A program made the translations under genes and the position numbers. Source: Acinetobacter variabilis (GTDB taxonomy: Bacteria; Pseudomonadota; Gammaproteobacteria; Pseudomonadales; Moraxellaceae). From it: 64,000 bases of DNA. Below, piece by piece: positions 18,554 through 27,617 of this stretch (position 1 is its first letter; every line of letters begins with the position of its first letter). The notes beneath the pieces are model-generated. The model ran no database searches, had not been told where the DNA came from, and saw only the letters and a program-made list of their open reading frames with translations. The stretch lies in NCBI RefSeq assembly GCF_000369625.1, contig NZ_KB850112.1, positions 159,194 through 223,193 on the forward strand, read 5' to 3'.

Positions 18554-21013
18554 ATGAATATAAAACCAAAAATATTGAGTTTAAGTTTAATACTTATGGG
18601 GTGCTCGTTTTCTGCACATGCACAATTAATGTTTAGTCAGTATATAGATGGTACATCTAATAAAAAGGGTTTGGAAATCTATAACCCTGACAGTTTAACA
18701 GTGAACTTAGCTGATTATGAGATTCAACAATTTACTAATGGTTCAACCACGAAATCTGCGACTTTTCAATTAGAAGGTTCATTGGCAAGTAAAGCAAAAT
18801 ACATTATTGGTCGAACAGAGTTGCAGGCAGTAATTGGTAATAAAGTCAATCAAGTGGCAGGACTTGCATTTAATGGAGATGATACCTTGGTCCTGTTTTA
18901 TAAAGGTACTCCAATAGACCGTTTTGGTCGTGTGGGAGAGGATCCAGGTACTGGTTGGGGAGTGGGTTTTAGTAGTTATCAAAATAGTTTGTCACGTACT
19001 AAAACTTCAAATAATGTAACTTCAATTGATCCTGCAACAGCATTTGAGTTAGAAAGCGAATGGTCTAAATGGTCTGATCGAAATGAGTTTTCCCAGTATT
19101 TAGATACAAGCGCGCCTATAACCTCCCCCGTTACTCCTATCAGTTGTAATACAGCAGATACGGCGATTGCGGACCTACAATCTGCCGCAGAAAATCAACC
19201 ATATGTTGTTCGTGGTGTTATTACCGCAGACTACCGTTATGACAATGGTTTTTCTGGTTTTTATATACAAACGCCCGATAGTAAAGCCAAATCCAATTTA
19301 AGTAATGCTATTTTTGTCTATCTTCCTGCAAGTAGTAAAATCACTGGAGGAAAAGTAGGTGAAGAGGTTATTTTAAAAGGTCGTTTAACCTCATATCAAA
19401 ACCAACTCCAAATAGATCAACTTGATCAAAATATTCAAACCTGTCATACACAAGCATCCAATACAGTCACGGCACAGGCACTTAATTTACCGTTTACCAG
19501 TTTGACGGAGATAGCAGGAAATGTACCTAAACGCTATCAAGGGATGCTGGTTAAAATCCCACAAACTTTAACGATAAGTGAAAATTACAATTACGGTCGT
19601 TATGGTGAGCTATCTTTAAGTTTAGGTCGCTTGTATATTCCAACTAATCTATATCCTGCAAAATCTGCTGAAGCAGTTGCATTAGCCCAGCAAAATCTGC
19701 TTTCTAAAATTATCTTGGATGATGGCTATAATAATCAAAATAGAACACCATTACTTCCGCAAAACTTCAATGCCATAAATACATTAAGAACAGGTTCTGA
19801 ACTGAAAAATGTTGAGGGGATTTTAGAATATCGTTTTAATGCATGGCGAATTCAACCGATACAGGGGAAGGTACAACCTGAAATTATCAAGGATACTAAT
19901 TTACGTCCTTCAACGGTGATTCCAAAAGATGTTAAACAAATTCGCGCTGCGGCTTTTAATGTCTTAAATTATGATAATGGTTCAGAAAAAGGTTTCCCAA
20001 CAGAACGTGGTGCAAGCTCAGAAACTGAGTTTAAGAAGCAACATCAAAAAATTGTCAGTGCTTTAAAAACAATTGATGCCGATGTGTATGGGTTAATGGA
20101 AATCGCAAATAATGGTTTTGATGATAAAAGTGCAGTGGCATACTTATCGCAAGCCTTAGGTGCAGACTGGAAATATGTCATTCCAACCCAAATGACAAAA
20201 TTAGGTACAGATGCAATTGCAGTTGCGATTATCTATAACAGTAAGCGCGTAAAACCTGTAGGTGAGCCTGCAGTTTATGATGATCAGACTGAAAAGAACC
20301 GTGTCACCATGGCGCAAAGTTTCCAATCTGTAAATGGTGGAAAAATATTTACGATAGTACCCAATCACTTAAAGTCGAAAGGCAGTTGTCCTACCGATAA
20401 AACTCTGGCCGATGCTGATCAGGGTGATGGTCAAGGTTGCTGGAATGCAACACGTTTAACTGCAGTACAAGAACTTATGCAGTGGATTGCAAAAAATCCA
20501 ACACAAGTGGCTAAACCAAATTATTTGCTGGTCGGTGATATGAATAGTTATGCTAAAGAAGATCCGATTTTAGCATTAGAAAAAGCCAATTATAAAGTCT
20601 TGCTCAATGACGAAAAAATTGGACAAGGTAAAACAGCCTATAGTTATGTATTTGGTGTTGCAAGTGATGCCAATGGCAATGGGGGCGCAGGAAACCTAGA
20701 CCATGCAATTGCTGATGCAGACTTATATCCAATGGTGAAACGCGCTTTTGCTTGGCACATCAATGCTGATGAGCCGACGGCCTTAGACTATAACGAAGAA
20801 TATAAAACAGATGAGCAAATTGCAGCATTCTATAGCGATGATGCATTCCGTTCTTCCGATCATGATCCTGTAATTGTTGATATGGATTTAAACGAAAATA
20901 TATCGAGTAATCCTGATACAGGAAAAATAAGCGGTGGCAGCATGGGGATCTGGTCAATGTTAACCTTAACGGGCCTCGTTTTAGTTTCCATGATACGCAG
21001 ACGTAAATTTTGA
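18554..21013 (+). CDS. ExeM/NucH-family extracellular endonuclease with GlyGly-CTERM sorting tail
   Basis: An exported nuclease that would release nucleotides from extracellular DNA. The 819-residue precursor has a Sec signal peptide (cut near AHA-Q, residue 24), an N-terminal lamin-tail-like domain (GLEIYNPDSLTVNLADYEI), a middle OB-like region, and a C-terminal DNase I-like domain from about 470 (AAFNVLNYDNG, YGLMEIANNG, NHLKSKGSC, LVGDMNSY, SSDHDPVIVDM). The last 25 residues carry GGSMGIWSML plus a hydrophobic helix and RRRKF, the GlyGly-CTERM signal processed by rhombosortase. A Pho box precedes it. Confidence 0.9.
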   Translation: MNIKPKILSLSLILMGCSFSAHAQLMFSQYIDGTSNKKGLEIYNPDSLTVNLADYEIQQFTNGSTTKSATFQLEGSLASKAKYIIGRTELQAVIGNKVNQVAGLAFNGDDTLVLFYKGTPIDRFGRVGEDPGTGWGVGFSSYQNSLSRTKTSNNVTSIDPATAFELESEWSKWSDRNEFSQYLDTSAPITSPVTPISCNTADTAIADLQSAAENQPYVVRGVITADYRYDNGFSGFYIQTPDSKAKSNLSNAIFVYLPASSKITGGKVGEEVILKGRLTSYQNQLQIDQLDQNIQTCHTQASNTVTAQALNLPFTSLTEIAGNVPKRYQGMLVKIPQTLTISENYNYGRYGELSLSLGRLYIPTNLYPAKSAEAVALAQQNLLSKIILDDGYNNQNRTPLLPQNFNAINTLRTGSELKNVEGILEYRFNAWRIQPIQGKVQPEIIKDTNLRPSTVIPKDVKQIRAAAFNVLNYDNGSEKGFPTERGASSETEFKKQHQKIVSALKTIDADVYGLMEIANNGFDDKSAVAYLSQALGADWKYVIPTQMTKLGTDAIAVAIIYNSKRVKPVGEPAVYDDQTEKNRVTMAQSFQSVNGGKIFTIVPNHLKSKGSCPTDKTLADADQGDGQGCWNATRLTAVQELMQWIAKNPTQVAKPNYLLVGDMNSYAKEDPILALEKANYKVLLNDEKIGQGKTAYSYVFGVASDANGNGGAGNLDHAIADADLYPMVKRAFAWHINADEPTALDYNEEYKTDEQIAAFYSDDAFRSSDHDPVIVDMDLNENISSNPDTGKISGGSMGIWSMLTLTGLVLVSMIRRRKF

Positions 21014-21305
21014 TATGAGTTCATCGACTGTAAATTAAGAAAACTGACGAAATAAATTTAATCTATAAGGGGAAATTTCATATTTCTCCTTATTTTATTG
21101 AGTGCTTAAAAAATTAGCCAAGCAATAATCAAACATATGCTTATTCAAAATTTATAATTTAAGCTTGGGGCATGAAATGAAAAGTTCCCTAATGGGATAA
21201 CTTAACCATTTGTTAAAAAACAATTAGAAAAAATAGTGAATGTCATGAATTTTAAACAGCAGACCTACATGATGTTTGTTTAAATTATAATCAGGTGGGG
21301 TGGTC

Positions 21306-23216
21306 ATGTCTTTTAATAATAAACTAACTAGGTATTCGGGTTTTACATGCAGTTTATTAGTTTCTAGTATGTTTTTAACTGGGTGTAATAATGATAGTAA
21401 AGAAAATACGAATATAACGCCTGTTATTCCTCCTAAACCGCTGGAAGTCAATTTAGTACATATTAATGACAGTCATTCACATTTGGATGAGGAAAGTACT
21501 ATATTAATGCTTGAAACTTCGATGGGTAAACGTGAAGAAATACAAGTCTCTAATGGTGGTTTTGCACGCGTTGCTGCGTTGATGAATACTTTGGCAAGCA
21601 CTGAGAAGAATCCAATAAAAATTCATTCAGGTGATGCCATTACTGGGGACCTCTATTTTACTTTGAAAGAAGGTGAAGCAGAGGCAGATCTCATGAATAG
21701 TGTTTGTTTCGATACGTTAACGCTAGGTAATCATGAATTCGATAATACGGATGATGGCTTAAAAAAATTTATTGGATTCTTAAATGATAAAGGTAATTGT
21801 GAAAATAAAACCCAAGTCTTGAGTGCAAATGTCGAGTTTGGAAAAACTTCAGCACTATACCAAACTAACCTTGTTAAACCTTATACAGTTATGGAAAAAG
21901 AAGGGCAGAAAATTGCTTTAATTGGTTTAACGATTGCCAATAAAACTAAAAATGCTTCTCGACCAAATCAAGATACTGTATTTAATGATGAAGTAGTTAC
22001 TGCACAAAAATATATTGATGAGCTAAAACAGCAAGGCATCAATAAAATTATTGTTCAATCTCATTTAGGGTACGGGTTAGAAAAAGATTTAGCCACTAAA
22101 TTGTCAGGCGTTGATGTCATTGTTGGCGGAGATTCTCATACCTTGCTGGCAGATGCGAAACTTAAAAGTTACGGTATAAGCCCAGAGGGTGACTATCCCA
22201 CTGTATTAAAAAATAAAGATGGTGATCAGGTCTGTGTTGTACAGGCATGGCAATATAGTTATGTCGTCGGACAACTCAAAGTCAACTTTGATGCCGATGG
22301 TAAAATTGAAGCATGTGCAGGAAAAGCCAATGTATTGATTGGCGATGATTTTAAACGTACAGCTAAAGATGCTCCAGCATTGATGAGTACGGAACTAGAT
22401 TCTATTAAGCGAGATATTGAAAATAGTAACTCCTTACGTATTGTACAGCCTGATGCTATAGCTTTAAGTATTTTAGAACCGTATAAAGTCGCTAAAAACT
22501 TATTAGGCAAAGAAAAAGTTGCCATTGCTAATGATAATTTATGCTTACGTCGTGTTCCAGGAATGACCAAAGATACATCACGTTCTAGTTTAGGTGATGT
22601 CTGCAATAAAGCAGATTTTATTAATCAGCATGGGGGTGATGTACAGCAGCTGGTTGCCGAAGCATTTCTACAGCAAGGTAAAAAATATTTTAATGCAGAT
22701 ATTTCAATCCAAAACGGAGGAGGGGTAAGGGTAGATCTGCCTCAAGGTGATATTACGGTAGAGAAAATTTATACAGTGCTGCCATTCAAAAATACCTTAG
22801 TACAATTAAATGCAACTGGCCAAGAAATTAAAGCAGTGCTGGAAGATGCCATGGATGCTGTTACGAGTAATAACACAGGCAGTTATCCATATGCGGGTGG
22901 ACTACAATGGGATGTAGATTTAACTAAGGCAAAGGGTCAGCGTTTATCCAATTTAAAGGTTCGAAATGCACAAGGTCAATATCAGCCATTAAATATGAAT
23001 CAGACCTATCAAGTAATTACCATCAACTTTCTGGCTGATGGTCAGGACTTTTACACAAGCTTTAAAGACATTACTGGTGAGCGTCGTATAGATGTGGGAT
23101 TAGATTATGCAGAAGCATTTTTGCAGTATGTAGAAGGGTTACCTGGTGAAAAAGGGCAAAAGGCCTTGTCCCGATTGCCAGTTGAGCAATACAGCACGCA
23201 AAATTATAAAGAATAA
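21306..23216 (+). CDS. lipoprotein 5'-nucleotidase / metallophosphatase (UshA/NadN type)
   Basis: Removes phosphate from extracellular nucleotides. The 636-residue precursor has a lipoprotein signal (LTGC, residues 26-29). The metallophosphatase domain shows NLVHINDSHSH near 50 and GDAITGDLYF, LGNHEFDN, and SHLGYGLEKDL with VGGDSHT, which bind the two metals. The 5'-nucleotidase C-terminal domain follows (NGGGVRVDLPQGDIT, YTVLPFKNTLV). The ATG at 21306 is preferred over GTG at 21300 because AGGTGGGG sits just upstream. One PhoB-like half-site (ATGTCAT, 21240-21246) precedes it. It pairs functionally with the nuclease upstream. Confidence 0.9.
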   Translation: MSFNNKLTRYSGFTCSLLVSSMFLTGCNNDSKENTNITPVIPPKPLEVNLVHINDSHSHLDEESTILMLETSMGKREEIQVSNGGFARVAALMNTLASTEKNPIKIHSGDAITGDLYFTLKEGEAEADLMNSVCFDTLTLGNHEFDNTDDGLKKFIGFLNDKGNCENKTQVLSANVEFGKTSALYQTNLVKPYTVMEKEGQKIALIGLTIANKTKNASRPNQDTVFNDEVVTAQKYIDELKQQGINKIIVQSHLGYGLEKDLATKLSGVDVIVGGDSHTLLADAKLKSYGISPEGDYPTVLKNKDGDQVCVVQAWQYSYVVGQLKVNFDADGKIEACAGKANVLIGDDFKRTAKDAPALMSTELDSIKRDIENSNSLRIVQPDAIALSILEPYKVAKNLLGKEKVAIANDNLCLRRVPGMTKDTSRSSLGDVCNKADFINQHGGDVQQLVAEAFLQQGKKYFNADISIQNGGGVRVDLPQGDITVEKIYTVLPFKNTLVQLNATGQEIKAVLEDAMDAVTSNNTGSYPYAGGLQWDVDLTKAKGQRLSNLKVRNAQGQYQPLNMNQTYQVITINFLADGQDFYTSFKDITGERRIDVGLDYAEAFLQYVEGLPGEKGQKALSRLPVEQYSTQNYKE

Positions 23217-23258
23217 AAAGGATTTATTGATAAAAGATAAAAATTTTGGCTCAGACCG

Positions 23259-23315
23259 ATCCATAGTTTTAAAAAAAAGAAGCTCCATTGAGCTTCTTTT
23301 TTTTAAAACTATGGA
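23259..23315. terminator. 27-bp perfect hairpin, bidirectional terminator
   Basis: Arms 23259-23285 and 23290-23315 are perfectly complementary with a 4-nt CATT loop. The stem contains T8/A8 tracts, so a shorter GAAGCTC/GAGCTTC core followed by T8 acts as a terminator in either direction. The full-length stem is unusually long. Confidence 0.8.
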
Positions 23316-23588
23316 TTAGAGAAATATTACTTTTTAAATTTTCATTCAAATTAATTTAAAAGGGGAAATAACTATTCCGATTCGTAAAGCGTATATTTGG
23401 TCTATATAGTACAATGGAAGTTGATTACATAGTTTTTGCTGGAAAATCTAAGGTTTGTCGTAATTTTTTGAAAGACGTTAAGTGATATTTAAGAATCAAA
23501 TAAACTATTTTCATCATAGTGAAATAATTTGATTTTATATTTAGTGCAAATAAATAATACTGAATAATTAGTGATACAGCGCAAATTG
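23316..23588. other. non-coding AT-rich sequence
   Basis: No gene supported between the long hairpin and the next terminator. Confidence 0.4.
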
Positions 23589-23624
23589 ATCTGTTTAATT
23601 TGGGAGAGTTAAACAGATTTTTTT
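23589..23624 (+). terminator. rho-independent terminator
   Basis: Stem ATCTGTTTAA / TTAAACAGAT followed by T7. No gene ends near it, so it may mark the end of a small unannotated transcript or a lost gene. Confidence 0.65.
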
Positions 23625-23672
23625 CTTGAAAAAAATATCTAATCCCTAGCCGAAATTGTTACGGCACTAACA

Positions 23673-23704
23673 GCCCCGTCAAGTTATTGAGCGGGGTTTT
23701 TCTT
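23673..23704 (+). terminator. rho-independent terminator
   Basis: CCCCG/CGGGG stem extended by TCAA/TTGA, followed by TTTTTCTTTT. It lies 50 bp after another terminator, with no gene between them. Confidence 0.65.
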
Positions 23705-23936
23705 TTCTTATTGGTGGTACACATGGATGCAGTCAATGCAAAGAGAACCTTAAATAAATTACACAATGAGTGAAAGAGATATGAAAACTTTGAACCGACA
23801 TTTATAAACAGCTAACAGGTGATCACTATTGATGATAATGATGCCTAGAGAGATGGATCCGTAAATTTGAACAACTCCTATAAGTGATATTCTGCTCCTC
23901 AAATGATGTTATAAACATCAATATATGGAGTATTTT

Positions 23937-24242
23937 ATGGCACGTAGACCAAGAAGAAATCATTCAAATGATTTTAAAGCTAAGGTAGCACTTGCTGCGA
24001 TTAAAGCAGAAAAAACACTTGCTGAATTGAGTGCTGAATTTGATGTTCATCAAAACCAAATTATTGACTGGAAAAATCAATTGATCTCAGCTTCCTCGCA
24101 AGCTTTCGATCAATCAAAAGCTCCATCAGAACCCCCCATTGATCTTAAAAAGTTACATGCAAAAATCGGTGAGCAGGCATTAGAAATTGATTTTTTAGAA
24201 GGTGTGTTGAAGAAACTGGGCCGCTTCAACCACAAAAGTTAA
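23937..24242 (+). CDS. IS3-family transposase OrfA (HTH protein), copy 1
   Basis: The 101-residue DNA-binding subunit starts MARRPRRNHSNDFKAKVALA and has the Tnp_1 helix-turn-helix followed by a leucine-zipper-like helix (IGEQALEIDFLEGVLKKLG). GGAG at 23927-23930 supports ATG 23937 over the one at 23925. The active transposase would be an OrfAB fusion made by -1 frameshifting near the A-rich CACAAAAG at 24231-24238. Confidence 0.9.
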   Translation: MARRPRRNHSNDFKAKVALAAIKAEKTLAELSAEFDVHQNQIIDWKNQLISASSQAFDQSKAPSEPPIDLKKLHAKIGEQALEIDFLEGVLKKLGRFNHKS

Positions 24243-25069
24243 TCGATCACTCACTTCAGATTTCAGTATCTAAACAAGCTAAGTTACTGAAAGTCTCCCG
24301 TGGTTGTTATTATTATCGCCCAAAACCTGTTAGCTCATCAGATCTGAAGCTGATGCGATGTATTGATGAATTACATATGCAATATCCTTTTGCAGGCAGT
24401 CGTATGATGCGTGATTTGTTGAATCGTCAAGGGCATCATATAGGACGACGTCATACACGTACTTTAATGAAGAAAATGGGTATTCAGGCGTTATATTGCA
24501 AACCAAATTTAAGCCAGGCTAATCAAGCTCACCGTAAATATCCATATCTGCTCAAAGGGTTGGCTATTCTGCGCAGTAATCAAGTGTGGTCTACGGATAT
24601 AACGTATATTCCTATGGCAAAAGGCTTTGTTTATTTATGTGCTGTGATTGATTGGCATAGCCGCAAGGTACTTGCGCATAGGGTATCGATTAGTATGGAT
24701 GTGGATTTTTGTATTTCGGTTTTAAATGAAGCGATTGAAAAATATGGATCACCTGAAATATTGAATACAGACCAAGGCAGTCAGTTCACCAGTGATGCAT
24801 TTATTGATGTATTGAAATCAAATGGCATTCAAATCAGTATGGATGGTAAAGGTCGATGGGTAGATAATGTGATGGTTGAACGATTATGGCGGAGCGTTAA
24901 ATATGAAGAGGTGTATCTCAAAGCTTATAGCAGTGTCACAGATGCGAAAAAGCAATTAAGTGCATATTTTGAGTTTTATAATTTGAAACGACCTCATTCG
25001 AGTCTAGACAAAATGACACCAAATGAGTTTTACTATGATCAGCTACCCCAACAAAACAAGGTGGCTTAA
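24236..25069 (+). CDS. IS3-family transposase OrfB (DDE integrase core), copy 1
   Basis: Catalytic half of the transposase. The frame is open from about 24236 and has no ATG until 24353, as expected for a frameshift product. It holds the HTH_21 segment (CIDELHMQYPFAGSRMM) and an rve integrase core with DITYIPMAKG (first Asp), LNTDQGSQFT (second Asp), and the Glu in the segment around VERLWRSVKYEEVYL. The sequence appears intact and probably functional. Confidence 0.9.
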   Translation, partial: KLIDHSLQISVSKQAKLLKVSRGCYYYRPKPVSSSDLKLMRCIDELHMQYPFAGSRMMRDLLNRQGHHIGRRHTRTLMKKMGIQALYCKPNLSQANQAHRKYPYLLKGLAILRSNQVWSTDITYIPMAKGFVYLCAVIDWHSRKVLAHRVSISMDVDFCISVLNEAIEKYGSPEILNTDQGSQFTSDAFIDVLKSNGIQISMDGKGRWVDNVMVERLWRSVKYEEVYLKAYSSVTDAKKQLSAYFEFYNLKRPHSSLDKMTPNEFYYDQLPQQNKVA

Positions 25070-25288
25070 CTAGAGCGGAATATCACTTATAAATACGCTT
25101 TTAGTTGTTCAAACAAGTGGGACCACCTCTCTAGTATTTACATGCCTATGAAGAATATTTAATCCAATATTAACCAGGAATATCTATTTAAATACAAATA
25201 GAACAGTGGGTTAATTTTTTAAAAAAGTCGCTCTTGGTGTAATACAGTCATAGGCTTATGTAGGGTAGCAGGTGATATGTCATCTAAC

Positions 25289-25521
25289 TCATTAAGCTGA
25301 ACAGATCGTGGGCGGCCAATACACGCTAAGCAAAACTAAAATTGCAGAGCATGACCATCTTTTACTGAATAGAGCTGCAGACGAGGAAAATCCTCTAGAG
25401 TCGATGGATATTTATCTATTGATGATTTTACTAATTTGAAAAGTTGAGGCTGTTGTTTAACATCTAACTTTTTTGCAAATCTTGTCCAAGTAAGTGCCAA
25501 AATTTGGCAGGAAATAAATCA
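25289..25521 (-). pseudogene. decayed C-terminal fragment of a large trio-type integrase
   Basis: On the minus strand the reading LFPAKFWHLLGQDL, then (after a frameshift) KLDVKQQPQLFKLVKSS, RLQLYSVKDGHAL, a stop, and ACIGRPRS matches the last ~85 residues of the 1071-residue integrase at 40640-43855. One frameshift and one nonsense codon show it is dead. It begins right after the umuC stop codon. The rest of that integrase is missing. Confidence 0.8.
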
Positions 25522-25527
25522 TTCAAA

Positions 25528-26826
25528 TTATTTCACATTCAATAATTGATCCCACTTGAAGTAGTTTTGAGTTAGCCGATCTCTTGACATGTTCCAGGTT
25601 CTATTCGGTAACGTACTTGCTCCTAAAGCCAGCTTGGTTTTGCCAAACTTATGATGGATTTCCTCAAGTGAATCCATCAGGTTATTGTCTAAGCTTATTT
25701 GCTTCATGTCAGTGAACAGGTCATAAATATGGGAAGCTTTAGGCTCCAGGCACGTCAAGATCACGCCACATTTCTTAAAGGCAATATCTTTGGTATACAA
25801 GTCATCAATCATCGTGGTAGCAATTTTAGAGAACACTAACAGGTTGTCAGTAGGTTCTTGTAAAGTCACTGCAGCTGACTTGCTGTAATAAGGTCTATAC
25901 GTGTCAAACGGGTTAGATTGTACGAAGCCAATTATATAACCACACAATAAATTTTCACCTCTTAAACGAGTAACTGCATCTTGCACATAGAGGCTCATAG
26001 CTTCTTTTAAGTCGTCAATATGGTAAATCCTTTGTCCAAAAGAACGGCTTGCAACAATCTGCTTTTTTGGTGCCCGCGTATGCTCTAGCTCTATACATGA
26101 AACACCCTGCAATTCCAGTAATGTCCTATGCATGACGATAGAAAACTGATCTCTGATCATCAGAGGCGAAGCCATAATGAAATCCATGACTGAGTGTATC
26201 CCCATGCTGTTGAGCTTTTGGCTGTGCTTCCTGCCAACTCCCCAGATTTCACTCACTTCTATAGCTTGGTACAGATCTTCAGCAGAGCAAGGATCCATTG
26301 AAACTAGGTTGCATACACCGTTCAGATAAACATTCTTTTTCGCAATGTGGTTTGCTAGTTTTGCTTCTGTCTTAGATCTGCCAATGCCAATACATACTGG
26401 TAAACCAAGCCAAGAAAAAATACGCTGACGAATGTGCTGGGTATAGTCAGTTAAGTCGTAATTTCCCGCATGGGCTGTCAGATCGAGAAAACATTCATCA
26501 ATAGAGTAAATCTCCTGTTCTTTAGGAGAAACAAAGTCGGACAGGACTTTCATGAATCTGCGTGACATCTCTGCATACAGGGCATAATTGCTAGAAAGCA
26601 CTTGGACCTGATGCTGTTCAACGATGTCCTTGATCTGAAATAGAGGAACACCCATCTTAATGCCTAGGTCCTTGGCCTCTTGAGAGCGGGCTACAGCGCA
26701 GCCATCATTATTAGACAGGACAATTACTGGTTTATCTTTTAGACCAGGGTTAAAGATGCGCTCACAACTCACATAGCAATTATTAATGTCTACTAAAGCG
26801 TAGATTTTCTGAGAATATATGGTCAT
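25528..26826 (-). CDS. umuC: DNA polymerase V catalytic subunit UmuC
   Basis: A Y-family translesion polymerase used in SOS mutagenesis. The 432 residues include YALVDINNCYVSCERIFNP at the N-terminus with the first catalytic Asp, SNNDGCAVARS, YSIDECFLDL with the catalytic Asp-Glu pair near residues 100, and IGIGRSKTEAKLANHIAKK. The length equals the family. The ATG at 26824-26826 is chosen over the upstream TTG; it lies 23 bp after the umuD stop. It looks complete. Confidence 0.93.
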   Translation of the reverse strand: MTIYSQKIYALVDINNCYVSCERIFNPGLKDKPVIVLSNNDGCAVARSQEAKDLGIKMGVPLFQIKDIVEQHQVQVLSSNYALYAEMSRRFMKVLSDFVSPKEQEIYSIDECFLDLTAHAGNYDLTDYTQHIRQRIFSWLGLPVCIGIGRSKTEAKLANHIAKKNVYLNGVCNLVSMDPCSAEDLYQAIEVSEIWGVGRKHSQKLNSMGIHSVMDFIMASPLMIRDQFSIVMHRTLLELQGVSCIELEHTRAPKKQIVASRSFGQRIYHIDDLKEAMSLYVQDAVTRLRGENLLCGYIIGFVQSNPFDTYRPYYSKSAAVTLQEPTDNLLVFSKIATTMIDDLYTKDIAFKKCGVILTCLEPKASHIYDLFTDMKQISLDNNLMDSLEEIHHKFGKTKLALGASTLPNRTWNMSRDRLTQNYFKWDQLLNVK

Positions 26827-26849
26827 TGGGCAGGAAACCAATAAAGAAA

Positions 26850-27242
26850 TTAACGATTTCTAAATGACTTAATGACAAAAGTAACCACACCCCAAATCAC
26901 CATTTCCTGGCCATCTTGCAGATGAATGTCTGAGCAATCTGGATTTTCAGCTTTAAGCCAACGATAATTATTTTCGATCATTAAGCGTTTTACAGTGAAA
27001 TCATTGTCGATCAGTGCAATCACGATGTCTTCATGTTTGGCGTCAATACTTCGGTCTACAATCAGTTCATCATCAATCTCAATACCTGCATCTCGCATAG
27101 AAAGTGAAGCGACTTTCACCACAAAGGTTGCTGCTTCATTTCTAATCAAGTGTTCATTCATGTCTAGAGTTTTATCTACATAGTCTTGGGCAGGGGATGG
27201 AAAGCCAGCAGCGATTTTCTCAGCGGCTAAAGGAATTTTCAT
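26850..27242 (-). CDS. umuD: UmuD-like autoproteolytic subunit of DNA polymerase V (LexA/S24 peptidase fold)
   Basis: Cleaved after RecA activation to form UmuD' for polymerase V. The cleavage region AAGFPSPAQDYVD has Ala-Gly, as in Acinetobacter UmuDAb. The catalytic Ser lies in ASLSMRDAG and the Lys in DNDFTVKRL. From the ATG at 27242 it is 130 residues. The frame stays open, without an ATG, to 27440, and the upstream residues (YGSPCFNDIASISVVESS) look coding. The native protein may therefore be the longer ~200-residue UmuDAb type with a damaged or alternative start. Confidence 0.8.
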   Translation of the reverse strand: MKIPLAAEKIAAGFPSPAQDYVDKTLDMNEHLIRNEAATFVVKVASLSMRDAGIEIDDELIVDRSIDAKHEDIVIALIDNDFTVKRLMIENNYRWLKAENPDCSDIHLQDGQEMVIWGVVTFVIKSFRNR

Positions 27243-27617
27243 GTAGGTGGATGACTCTACAACAGAGATTGAAGCAATATCATTAAAGCACGGTGAACCG
27301 TACCGGGTTTGTCGGAGACCAAACTTTCTGAGATGAGACGCATTGCTTCTCAAGACGTAGCGAAGCGTAGTGATCCGATGAAAAAAGTAAAATATACCCC
27401 CTGAAATCAGATAGAGCGGTTCAATTAGAACTAAACCCAACTATCGCAACACTGAGCTCTGGAGAATCTCGTCGTTTCTTAATTGCGTCGTAATGATGAT
27501 CATGAAGATAAAATCAAAAAATACAGATTTTTGTGTAAATCCTGAGTAGAATTCGACTTATTTTTTCTGCAGTAAAAAAGCATGGCTTCTCACTATGCTG
27601 CTTTGCAAGGACGTTTT
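27243..27617. other. possible lost N-terminus of umuD and the fru promoter region
   Basis: The left half (to 27440) reads in frame with umuD on the minus strand and may be its original N-terminal extension. The right half should hold the divergent umuD and fruB promoters. No clear Cra-type operator or SOS box was recognised. Confidence 0.35.

Larger units (their letters stand above)
23849..25130 (+). mobile_element. IS3-family insertion sequence, copy 1 (1282 bp)
   Basis: The ends AGAGATGGATCC and, at the other side, GGACCACCTCT are imperfect inverted repeats that continue into TTTGAACAACT. A 4-bp duplication CTAG flanks it (23845-23848 and 25131-25134). It contains orfA and orfB in the IS3 arrangement. 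Copy 2 at 47526-48807 has the same length and the opposite orientation. Confidence 0.9.

Noticed and set aside
21240..21246. Full Pho box for the 5'-nucleotidase gene
   Set aside because: Only a single ATGTCAT is present; neighbouring 7-mers at 11-bp spacing do not match.
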